In this document: positions 16,294 through 23,500 of the stretch, in pieces
Position numbering within the stretch: position 1 is the stretch's first letter
How the letters are laid out: each line of letters starts with the position of its first letter
From: Methylobacterium sp. Leaf104
Lineage (GTDB): Bacteria > Pseudomonadota > Alphaproteobacteria > Rhizobiales > Beijerinckiaceae
Assembly (NCBI RefSeq): GCF_001422885.1
Contig: NZ_LMMZ01000005.1
Span: forward strand, 124,001-188,000
Reading direction: 5' to 3'
Length of the DNA: 64,000 nt
Notes under the pieces: model-generated
The model's input: only the letters and a program-made list of their open reading frames with translations
Database searches by the model: none
What the model was told of the DNA's origin: nothing
Position numbers and translations under genes: made by a program

Positions 16294-19200
16294 ATGCGCC
16301 TGAACATCTCGGCCTGGGCGATCCGCAAGCCCATCCCGTCCCTCGTCCTCTTCCTGGTGCTGGTGGTCCTCGGGCTCGTCAGCTTCCGCGCGCTGCCGAT
16401 CACGCGCTTTCCGAACATCGACATCCCCATCGTCTCCGTCCAGGTGCTGCAATCGGGCGCCGCGCCCTCCGAACTGCAGACCCAGGTGACCAAGGTGGTC
16501 GAGGATGCGGTGGCGGGGGTGAAGGGCGTCAAGCACGTCATCTCGACGATCTCGGAGGGCGTCTCCAGCACCACCATCGAGTTCCGCCTGGAGGTGAACA
16601 GCGACCGGGCGGTCAACGACGTCAAGGACGCCATCTCGAAGGTGCGGGTGAACCTGCCGCGCACCATCGAGGAGCCGATCATCAACCGCGTCGAGATCGC
16701 GGGTCTGCCGATCATGATCTACGGCGCCTCGGCGCCCGCGATGACGCCGGAGGACCTGTCCTGGCTCATCGACGACGTCATCGCCCGGCAGGTGCAGAGC
16801 GTGAAGGGCGTCGGCGGCGTCGAGCGCCTCGGCGGCGTCGCCCGCGAGGTCCGCGTGACCCTGAAGCCCGACCGCCTGCTGGCGCTCGGGATCACGGCCG
16901 CCGACGTGAACCGGCAACTCCGCCTCACCGCCGCCGACATGGCCGGCGGGCGCGGCGAGCTCGGCGGGCAAGAGCAATCCATCCGGACCCTGGCGGGGGC
17001 GGCCAGCCTCGACACCCTGGCCGAGACCTCGATCGTCGTGCCGGGCGGCCGCAAGGTCCGCCTCGACGAACTCGCCAGCCTCGTGGACGGCTCGGAGGAG
17101 CCCCGGACCTTCGCGCGCTTCAACGGCGAGCCCGTGGTGGCCTTCGCGATCTCGCGCTCCACCGGGGCCAGCGACGCGGAGGTCGCGGTCGGCGTCGCCA
17201 AGCGCATCGCGGAACTCGGCACCCGTCATCCGGGCGTGCGCTTCGACCTGATCGACACCTCGGTCACCAACACGGTCGGCAACTACCACTCGGCGATGCT
17301 GAGCCTCGTCGAGGGCGCGACCCTGGCGGTCATCGTGGTATTCCTGTTCCTGCGCGACTGGCGCGCCACCCTGATCGCCTCGATCGCCCTGCCGCTCTCG
17401 GTGCTGCCGACCTTCTGGGTGATGAGCAGCCTCGGCTTCTCCCTGAACGCCGTCAGCCTGCTGGCGATCACGCTCGTTACCGGCATCCTGGTCGACGACG
17501 CCATCGTGGAGATCGAGAACATCGTCCGGCACATGCGCATGGGCAAGTCGCCCTACCGCGCCGCCCTGGAGGCCGCCGACGAGATCGGGCTCGCCGTCAT
17601 CGCCATCACGGCGACGATCATGGCGATCTTCGCCCCCGTCTCCTTCATGAGCGGCATCGCGGGCCAGTACTTCAAGCAGTTCGGCCTCACCATCGCGGCG
17701 GCGGTGTTCATGTCGCTCCTCGTCGCCCGCCTGATCACGCCGCTGCTGGCCGCCTACTTCCTGCGCGACCACGGCCCCGACCACAGCCGCGAAGGCCCGG
17801 TGATGCGGGGCTACACCCGCGTGGTCGCCTGGTCCGTGCGCCACAAGTTCATCACCCTGGTGCTGGGGCTCGCCTGCTTCGCCGGCTCGATCCTGTCCAC
17901 CGGCCTGCTGCCGGCCGGCTTCCTGCCGGCGGAGGACGCCGCCCGCACCATCTTCGTGGTCGAGCTGCCGCCGGGCGCGCGCCTGTCCGACACCACGCAG
18001 GTGACCGACGGCCTCGTGGAGCGCATCCGCGCCCTGCCGGAGGTGCGCAGCGTCTTCGTCGATGGCGGCCGCCAGTTGCCCGCCAAGAAGGAGGTCCGCC
18101 TCGCGACCTTCACCATCAACCTCACCCCGAAGAACACCCGTCACCGGACCCAGAAGCAGGTCGACATCGCGATCCGGTCGATCCTGCACGCCGTGCCCGA
18201 CATCCGGTTCTGGGCCCTGCGCGAGGGCGGCCAGCGCGACGTCACCCTGATCGTCTCCGGCCCGGACAAGGCGGTGGTGGCCGAGACGGCGGCCCGGCTC
18301 CAGCGCGAGGCGGCGGGGGTGCCGCATCTCGTCAACGTGCTCTCGACGGCGCCCCTGGACCGCACCGAGATCCGCATCCGGCCGAAGGCCGGGGTCGCGG
18401 CCGATCTCGGGGTCTCCACCGACCTCATCGCCGAGACGGTCCGAGTCGGCACGATCGGCGACATCGGGGCGAATCTGGCCAAGTTCAACACCATCGACCG
18501 GCAGGTGCCGATCCGGGTGCAGCTGCCCGAGCGCCTGCGCGGCGACCTCTCGCAGATCGAGACCCTCAAGGTTCCGGTGAAGGGCGGCACGGCGGTTCCG
18601 CTCTCCACCGTGGCCGATCTCAGCCTCGGGCGCGGCCCGACCGCCATCGACCGCTACGACCGCGCCGTTCGCGTCGCCCTGGAGGCCGACATGGAGGGCT
18701 CGGACGCGCTCGGGGCGCTCATCAGCGCGGTGCTCGCCCTGCCCACCGCCCAGGACCTCCCGCCCGGCGTCACCATCCGGCAGACGGGCGATGCCGAGGT
18801 GATGGGCGAGGTGTTCGAGGGCTTCGCCCTCGCCATGGGCGCCGGCCTGATGATGGTCTTCGGCGTGCTCGTGCTGCTGTTCGGCTCGTTCCTGCAGCCG
18901 CTCACCATCCTGTTCTCGCTGCCGCTCTCCATCGGCGGCGCGATCCTCGGCCTGCTCATCTTCAGCAAGCCCATCTCGATGCCGGTGGTGATCGGCATCC
19001 TGATGCTGATGGGCGTGGTCACGAAGAACGCCATCATGCTGGTGGACTTCGCCGTCGAGGAGATGGCCCGCGGCGTCGACCGGGTCACCGCCATCGTGGA
19101 TGCGGGCCGCAAGCGGGCGCGGCCCATCGTGATGACCACCATCGCCATGGCGGCCGGCATGGTGCCCTCGGCCATGGCGCTCGGCATCGGCGGCGAGTTC

Positions 19201-19437
19201 CGGGCCCCCATGGCCATCGCGGTGATCGGCGGCCTCATCGTCTCCACCGGCCTGTCGCTCGTCTTCGTGCCGGCGATCTTCATCCTGGTCGACGACCTCT
19301 CGCGGCTGTTCGTGCGCGCCTTCGGCCGCTTCGTCGGCGCGGTCGACGAGCCGACGGAGGGCGCGTTCGCCTTGCCGCCGACCCACACGGCCAACGACCC
19401 GAAGCCGCTCCCGCCGTCGCGCATCGCCGCCGAGTAG
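16294..19437 (+). CDS. RND efflux permease, HAE1 family
   Basis: 1047 residues, the normal length of an AcrB-type pump with twelve helices and two large periplasmic loops. It starts with the typical LNISAWAIRKPIPSLVLFLVLVVLG helix and includes TGILVDDAIVEIENIVRHM, which holds the paired acidic residues of the proton relay in helix 4, APVSFMSG, and MLMGVVTKNAIMLVDFAVEEM in the second half. It exports hydrophobic compounds by proton antiport. It forms a two-gene operon with the adaptor and ends in a very strong terminator. The substrate is unknown and no dedicated regulator adjoins it. Confidence 0.92.
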   Translation: MRLNISAWAIRKPIPSLVLFLVLVVLGLVSFRALPITRFPNIDIPIVSVQVLQSGAAPSELQTQVTKVVEDAVAGVKGVKHVISTISEGVSSTTIEFRLEVNSDRAVNDVKDAISKVRVNLPRTIEEPIINRVEIAGLPIMIYGASAPAMTPEDLSWLIDDVIARQVQSVKGVGGVERLGGVAREVRVTLKPDRLLALGITAADVNRQLRLTAADMAGGRGELGGQEQSIRTLAGAASLDTLAETSIVVPGGRKVRLDELASLVDGSEEPRTFARFNGEPVVAFAISRSTGASDAEVAVGVAKRIAELGTRHPGVRFDLIDTSVTNTVGNYHSAMLSLVEGATLAVIVVFLFLRDWRATLIASIALPLSVLPTFWVMSSLGFSLNAVSLLAITLVTGILVDDAIVEIENIVRHMRMGKSPYRAALEAADEIGLAVIAITATIMAIFAPVSFMSGIAGQYFKQFGLTIAAAVFMSLLVARLITPLLAAYFLRDHGPDHSREGPVMRGYTRVVAWSVRHKFITLVLGLACFAGSILSTGLLPAGFLPAEDAARTIFVVELPPGARLSDTTQVTDGLVERIRALPEVRSVFVDGGRQLPAKKEVRLATFTINLTPKNTRHRTQKQVDIAIRSILHAVPDIRFWALREGGQRDVTLIVSGPDKAVVAETAARLQREAAGVPHLVNVLSTAPLDRTEIRIRPKAGVAADLGVSTDLIAETVRVGTIGDIGANLAKFNTIDRQVPIRVQLPERLRGDLSQIETLKVPVKGGTAVPLSTVADLSLGRGPTAIDRYDRAVRVALEADMEGSDALGALISAVLALPTAQDLPPGVTIRQTGDAEVMGEVFEGFALAMGAGLMMVFGVLVLLFGSFLQPLTILFSLPLSIGGAILGLLIFSKPISMPVVIGILMLMGVVTKNAIMLVDFAVEEMARGVDRVTAIVDAGRKRARPIVMTTIAMAAGMVPSAMALGIGGEFRAPMAIAVIGGLIVSTGLSLVFVPAIFILVDDLSRLFVRAFGRFVGAVDEPTEGAFALPPTHTANDPKPLPPSRIAAE

Positions 19438-19459
19438 GCCGGCGGCGGACGCACGAAAC

Positions 19460-19493
19460 GAGAAGGCCCGGACCTTTCGGTCCGGGCCTTCTC
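19460..19493 (+). terminator. Strong terminator after the RND operon
   Basis: A perfect 15-bp stem, GAGAAGGCCCGGACC paired with GGTCCGGGCCTTCTC, with a 4-nt TTTC loop, 22 nt after the permease stop. Its symmetry suits both strands, so it also can end the minus-strand small membrane gene. Confidence 0.85.
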
Positions 19494-19521
19494 GTCCGCA
19501 CGCGACTGTTCGAGGGTGCGA

Positions 19522-19716
19522 TCAGCCCTCGCTGCGGGCGGCCAGGCGGCTCGCGGCGAAGCAGAGGCCGCCGGCGACGATGAAGAGCACCACGAAGGTC
19601 TTCACGGTGGCGTAGAACAGCGCCGGCTCGATGCCCGCATCCGTGTAGAGCACGGCGCCGATGGCGGTGATCGGCAGGAGCAGCAGGATCAGGAGGGGGG
19701 TCAGCGGGCTGTTCAT
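19522..19716 (-). CDS. Small two-helix membrane protein (64 aa), hypothetical
   Basis: 64 residues, MNSPLTPLLILLLLPITAIG and so on, with one hydrophobic helix at about 4-24 and another at about 34-58 (FYATVKTFVVLFIVAGGLCFAASRLA), ending in a short basic tail. The start lies 142 nt from the end of the histidine-kinase gene on the same strand, so it could be the last gene of that operon or independent. Function unknown; not recognised. Confidence 0.65.
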   Translation of the reverse strand: MNSPLTPLLILLLLPITAIGAVLYTDAGIEPALFYATVKTFVVLFIVAGGLCFAASRLAARSEG

Positions 19717-19858
19717 CGGCGGGTCTCTCAACCTCTGTCGGACCCGGCTCACCGGCCCCTGTGGCGTTTGTGCGCCCCTCATAGCATCGCCCCGCACCCG
19801 GCGCCAAGACGGATCGAAGACGGATCGGCCACGCTTGCCTGCGGTCGATGAGCCCGGA

Positions 19859-21250
19859 TCAGGCCGGGATCCGGACCGTGGCGCGCAAGCCCCCGAGCGG
19901 GCTGTCGTGCAGGCTGACGTCGCCGCCATGCGCCCGGGCGATGTCGCGGGCGATGGAGAGCCCGAGGCCGGAACCGCCGGCATCCTGGCGCGCGTCGTCG
20001 AGGCGCACGAAGGGCTTGAACACCTCCTCCCGCTGCTCTGGCGCGATGCCGGGTCCGTCGTCGTCGATGGAGACCAGGAAGGCGCGGGCCTCGCGCCGGC
20101 CGGTGATGGCGACGGTCTCACCGTAGCGGGCGGCATTGGCCGCGAGGTTGAAGAGGCAGCGCCGCATGGCATCCGGCCGCAGGGTCAGCTGCGGATGGTC
20201 CTCCATCTCCACGGCCTCGACATGGGCGCCGAGGCGCTCGACGTCGGTGCGCAGATCCTCGAGGAGCGCCCGCATGTCGGTGGGCACCGCCACCTCACCC
20301 GAATCGCCGCGGGCGAAGGCGAGATAGGCCTCCAGCATCCGGCTCATCTCGTCGACGTCGCGCTGCAGGTCCTCGACCTCGGGGGTCTGCTCGACCAGGG
20401 CGAGGGAGAGCTTGAACCGCGTGATGATGGTGCGCAGGTCGTGGCTGACCCCGTTGAGCATCGTCGTGCGCTGCTCCATCGCCCGCTCGATGCGCCGCTT
20501 CATCTCGATGAAGGCGTGGCCGGCCTGGCGGACCTCGCGGGCGCCGCGCGGCCGGAACTCGATCTCGCGGCCCTTGCCGAAGCTCTCCGCGACGGCGGCC
20601 AGCCGAAGGATCGGCTTGATCTGGTTGCGCAGGAACAGGATGGCGACGCCGAGCAGCACCAGGGACGAGCCGCTCATCCAGAGCAGGAAGATGTGCGAGT
20701 TCGAGGCGTAGGCCATGCTGCGCCGGGCGGTGACGCGCATCACCCCATCGGGAATCGAGACCCGGATCTCGATCAGGCTGGAGCGGCCCACGGTATCGAT
20801 CCAGTAGGGACGCCGGATCTGGCGCCGGATCTCGTCGGAGAGCGCCTCGTCGAGGATTGAGAAGAACGGCCGCGGTCCCGCCGGCGGCAGTTTGGCTCCC
20901 TTCAGGATGTCGACGTCGAGGTTGAGCCGGTCGTTGGCGATCCGGGTCAGGGTCTCGGAATCCTTGTCCTGGGGATAGCTCTCGTAGATGTCGATCAGCG
21001 CGGCGACGTCGGCGGTGACGGCCGAGGAGAGCCGGCGCGTCACGAGTTGCCAGTGGCGCTCCATGAAGGTGTAGGCGATCACCGACTGGAGCAGAACCAC
21101 CGGCGCGATGATGATGATCAGCGAGCGCGCATAGAGCCCCTTGGGCAGGACGTCGCCGATGGCGCGGCTGACCAGCCGCCACATCCGTCCGGGCCGGGGC
21201 AGGGCGGCGAGGCGCGTCGCCGTGCGCTGGAGGAGGCCGGTGGCGGCCAT
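19859..21250 (-). CDS. Sensor histidine kinase, EnvZ type
   Basis: 463 residues from ATG 21250, which lies 4 nt after the response-regulator stop. Two membrane helices (about 42-65 and 187-210) flank a periplasmic sensor of about 120 residues. Then come HAMP (about 210-262), the H box LNGVSHDLRTIITRFKLSLAL with the phosphorylated His, the N box NLAANAARYG, and the G boxes DDGPGIAP and GGSGLGLSIARDIA. It is the partner of the adjacent OmpR-type regulator. The third gene of a MarR/regulator/kinase operon; the signal is unknown. Confidence 0.92.
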   Translation of the reverse strand: MAATGLLQRTATRLAALPRPGRMWRLVSRAIGDVLPKGLYARSLIIIIAPVVLLQSVIAYTFMERHWQLVTRRLSSAVTADVAALIDIYESYPQDKDSETLTRIANDRLNLDVDILKGAKLPPAGPRPFFSILDEALSDEIRRQIRRPYWIDTVGRSSLIEIRVSIPDGVMRVTARRSMAYASNSHIFLLWMSGSSLVLLGVAILFLRNQIKPILRLAAVAESFGKGREIEFRPRGAREVRQAGHAFIEMKRRIERAMEQRTTMLNGVSHDLRTIITRFKLSLALVEQTPEVEDLQRDVDEMSRMLEAYLAFARGDSGEVAVPTDMRALLEDLRTDVERLGAHVEAVEMEDHPQLTLRPDAMRRCLFNLAANAARYGETVAITGRREARAFLVSIDDDGPGIAPEQREEVFKPFVRLDDARQDAGGSGLGLSIARDIARAHGGDVSLHDSPLGGLRATVRIPA

Positions 21251-21254
21251 GGAT

Positions 21255-21980
21255 TCAATCCACCGCGAGGCGGTAACCGACGCCCCGCACCGTCTGCAGG
21301 AACAGGGGATTGGCCGGATCGACTTCGGTCTTGCGGCGGAGGCGGTTGATCTGCACGTCGATGCTGCGCTCGGCTGCGAGGCCGCCGCTCCCCGCAAGAG
21401 CCTCGCGCTCGACGTTGGCGCCGCCGGCCTGGGCCAGGATGGTGAGGATCTCGCGCTCGCGCTCGGTAATTCGGATGACCTCGTCCTCGCGGCGCAGTTC
21501 GCCGCGGTCGATGCGGTAGGCGAAGGGTCCGAAGGTCACGGTGTCGTGGGTGTGAGCACGCCCGCTGCCCGGCTCGCTGCGGCGCTTGATGATGTTCGAC
21601 AGGCGCAGGATCAGCTCCCGCGGCTCGAAGGGTTTGGGCAGGTAGTCGTCGGCGCCGATCTCCAGGCCCATCACCCGGTCGTTGGGATTCGAGCGGGCGG
21701 TCAGCATCAGGATCGGAACGCGCGAGGTCTGGCGCACCTCACGGGCGTAGTCGAAGCCGCTCTCGCCCGGCATCATCACGTCGAGTACCAGGGCGTCGAA
21801 GACGAAGCACTGCGCCTTGGTGCGGGCCTCCGGCACATTGCCGGCGGCGGTCACGCGAAACCCCTGCTCGTAGAGGAAGCGCGACAGGAGTTCCCGCACC
21901 CGGCGGTCGTCGTCGACCACGAGGATGTGCGGCGCGTGGTCGGGCAGGTCGGCGTTCGCGCGGGCTCCGGCCATGGCCAT
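21255..21980 (-). CDS. OmpR-family response regulator (PetR-like)
   Basis: 241 residues: receiver domain (about 17-135) with the acidic pocket VVDDD, phospho-acceptor Asp67 in VLDVMMPGESG, Thr/Ala switch and LPKPFEP lysine, then an OmpR winged-helix domain (about 150-240) ending TVRGVGYRLAVD. The ATG shares its A with the TGA of the MarR gene, so translation is coupled. From memory the MarR plus OmpR-type regulator pair resembles petP-petR of Rhodobacter capsulatus, needed for cytochrome expression and growth. Confidence 0.92.
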   Translation of the reverse strand: MAMAGARANADLPDHAPHILVVDDDRRVRELLSRFLYEQGFRVTAAGNVPEARTKAQCFVFDALVLDVMMPGESGFDYAREVRQTSRVPILMLTARSNPNDRVMGLEIGADDYLPKPFEPRELILRLSNIIKRRSEPGSGRAHTHDTVTFGPFAYRIDRGELRREDEVIRITEREREILTILAQAGGANVEREALAGSGGLAAERSIDVQINRLRRKTEVDPANPLFLQTVRGVGYRLAVD

Positions 21981-22501
21981 CAGGCGGCACTCCGGGCACG
22001 CCGGGACATCAGGCGCTGCACGGCCGCGCGGGCGTCCGGCTCGATCATGCCGAACAGGAAACTCTCGGCGGAGAGGGGCGTCTCGCCACCGCGCTCGGAC
22101 GCCGCGAGGGCGCGCGCCACCCGCCGGCTCTGGACCCGCATGAGGTCGCCGGCCAGGTCCGCCCCGGCGGCGGTGCAGAACAACAGCCGCTGGCGCCGGT
22201 CGCTGGTGCCGGTCTTCTGCGCGATGTAGCCCTGCTCGATCAAATCCTTCAGCACCCGGTTGAGGCTCTGCTTGGTGATGCGCAGGATATCCAGGAGTTC
22301 GGCGATCGTAAGACCCGGATAGCGGTCGACGAAGTGCAGCACCCGGTGATGCGCCCGGCCGAAGCCGTACTGGGCCAGGATGCGGTCGGGGTCGCCGACG
22401 AAATCCCGGTAGGCGAAGAACAGCAGTTCGATGAGGTCGTCGCCGGAGCCGGAGGCGGGCGGCGCGTCGGCCTCGGCATCTCGCATCGCGTGGGCAGTCA
22501 C
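21980..22501 (-). CDS. MarR-family transcriptional regulator (PetP-like)
   Basis: 173 residues with a MarR winged helix: LIELLFFAYRDFVGDPDRILAQYGFGRAHHRVLHFV dimer helices, LTIAELLDILRITKQSLNRVLKDLIEQGYI recognition helix, and the wing TGTSDRRQRLLF. First gene of the three-gene operon. A dyad at 22522-22540, just upstream of the start, suits autoregulation. Confidence 0.9.
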   Translation of the reverse strand: MTAHAMRDAEADAPPASGSGDDLIELLFFAYRDFVGDPDRILAQYGFGRAHHRVLHFVDRYPGLTIAELLDILRITKQSLNRVLKDLIEQGYIAQKTGTSDRRQRLLFCTAAGADLAGDLMRVQSRRVARALAASERGGETPLSAESFLFGMIEPDARAAVQRLMSRRARSAA

Positions 22502-22521
22502 GTCTGGGGCGACCTCGATTT

Positions 22522-22540
22522 ACGTCAGCGTTGTTGACAT
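22522..22540. promoter_or_regulatory. Candidate operator upstream of the MarR gene
   Basis: ACGTCA, 7 nt, TGACAT: inverted half-sites matching in 5 of 6 bases, 21 nt upstream of the MarR start codon. Position and symmetry suit MarR autoregulation, but it was found by eye. Confidence 0.4.
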
Positions 22541-22720
22541 GTTCCAGCCTCGTCGCGACCCGTCAAGTCTCGCGACTGGCCCGATACCGCGGCCCGGAAC
22601 CATCGATCCGGGCGGTCCCGTCCCCGCACGACCGTCGCGGTCCGAACCGCGGCCGGGCGCGCCGCCGGCTCCGTGAGACAACGGACCGCGGGACAAGGCT
22701 CCCGCCGCGAACCGGCATCA

Positions 22721-22745
22721 GGAACCGGTGCGCGGGCTCCGCGTT
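22721..22745 (+). promoter_or_regulatory. EcfG (general stress sigma factor) promoter
   Basis: GGAAC, 16 nt, CGTT: the consensus of the alphaproteobacterial general stress sigma factor EcfG. The minus-10 element lies 34 nt before the DUF3072 start codon, so the transcript would have a leader of about 25 nt containing a GGAGA ribosome site. Confidence 0.75.
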
Positions 22746-22779
22746 CACCAGAACATTTCGTGAACCGGAGAACCACATC

Positions 22780-23046
22780 ATGGCCAGCCCCCAGGCATCC
22801 AAGTCCAAGGCTTCCGAGTCGAAGGCGGACGAGAACCCGAAGACCGATCCGAAGGACGTGTCGAACCAGATCAAGGACCCGAGCCAGTGGACCACCGGCG
22901 GCGAGCCGATGACCGGCGCGCAGGCCTCCTACCTGAAGACCCTGTCCGAGGAGGCCAAGGACCCGGAGGCCTTCGACCCCGATCTCGACAAGGCCGAAGC
23001 CTCCCAGCGCATCGACGCCCTGCGCAAGGAATCCGGCAAGGCCTGA
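22780..23046 (+). CDS. DUF3072 small hydrophilic protein
   Basis: 88 residues. The N-terminal 35 residues are a Lys/Ser/Ala/Asp-rich, presumably disordered region. The C-terminal half is the DUF3072 core, with PMTGAQASYLKTLSEEA (about 49-65) and KAEASQRIDALRKESG (about 72-87). I place the start at ATG 22780; an in-frame start further upstream would be Arg-rich and would swallow the promoter. A GGAGA site lies upstream of ATG. The EcfG promoter predicts induction by general stress, consistent with the stress-protein look of the family. Monocistronic, with a strong terminator after it. Confidence 0.85.
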   Translation: MASPQASKSKASESKADENPKTDPKDVSNQIKDPSQWTTGGEPMTGAQASYLKTLSEEAKDPEAFDPDLDKAEASQRIDALRKESGKA

Positions 23047-23054
23047 TCGGGCCG

Positions 23055-23086
23055 TTCGGGCCGCCGGCACCGTCCGGCGGCCCGAA
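23055..23086 (+). terminator. Terminator of the DUF3072 gene
   Basis: A perfect 13-bp stem (TTCGGGCCGCCGG/CCGGCGGCCCGAA) with a 6-nt loop, starting 8 nt after the stop codon and followed by GGCGTTTC. Confidence 0.8.
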
Positions 23087-23195
23087 GGCGTTTCACTCCA
23101 GCGAGCCGAACCTTCGACGATCCGCTTAAGTCCTCCGCAACGAAGGTCTCGTATCCTCTCCCCGAAGCGAATTCGGCGAAAGACGTCACGGGGCC

Positions 23196-23429
23196 ATGAC
23201 CGAACTGGACATCGAACACTCCAGGAGTCGGCGGAACTCTCGGACGCGACATGGTCTCCAGGACCTGACCCGGCGCTTCTTCGATGACACGTCCGGCTCG
23301 ACGGTGATCGAGTACGGTCTGATCATGGCCATGATCTTCCTGGCGATCGTGACGGCGATGCGGTACTTCTCGGATCAGACGGGCGCGATGTACAACTACA
23401 TCAGCGCGGGCCTCAACAAGGGATCCTGA
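23196..23429 (+). CDS. Flp-family type IVb pilin, solitary
   Basis: 77 residues. The prepilin site SGSTVIEYGLIMAMIFLAIV is classic for Flp: cleavage after Gly34, then a mature pilin with Glu at position +5 (Glu39) and the hydrophobic helix. The leader of 34 residues is about twice the usual length; a typical leader would begin near TRRFFDDTSG, but no ATG or GTG is in frame there. No tad/cpa assembly genes or prepilin peptidase lie in the window, so it must use machinery encoded elsewhere. Confidence 0.85.
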   Translation: MTELDIEHSRSRRNSRTRHGLQDLTRRFFDDTSGSTVIEYGLIMAMIFLAIVTAMRYFSDQTGAMYNYISAGLNKGS

Positions 23430-23450
23430 CGGCGTACGACCGGTTACCCG

Positions 23451-23490
23451 GTGCGCCGAACGGGTCCCCGGTGCGCCGAACGGGTCCCCG
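23451..23490. repeat. Perfect tandem duplication, 2 x 20 bp
   Basis: GTGCGCCGAACGGGTCCCCG occurs twice back to back between the pilin stop and the 3' end of the acyltransferase gene; a partial degenerate unit (GGTTACCCG) precedes it. Likely a slippage product. Confidence 0.9.
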
Positions 23491-23500
23491 GCGGCATCTC

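Noticed and set aside
14863..19386. A very long minus-strand open frame (about 1500 codons) opposite the RND operon
   Set aside because: Composition is His/Asp/Arg/Gly-rich without domains, and the plus strand encodes two complete RND proteins. It is an antisense effect of high GC content.
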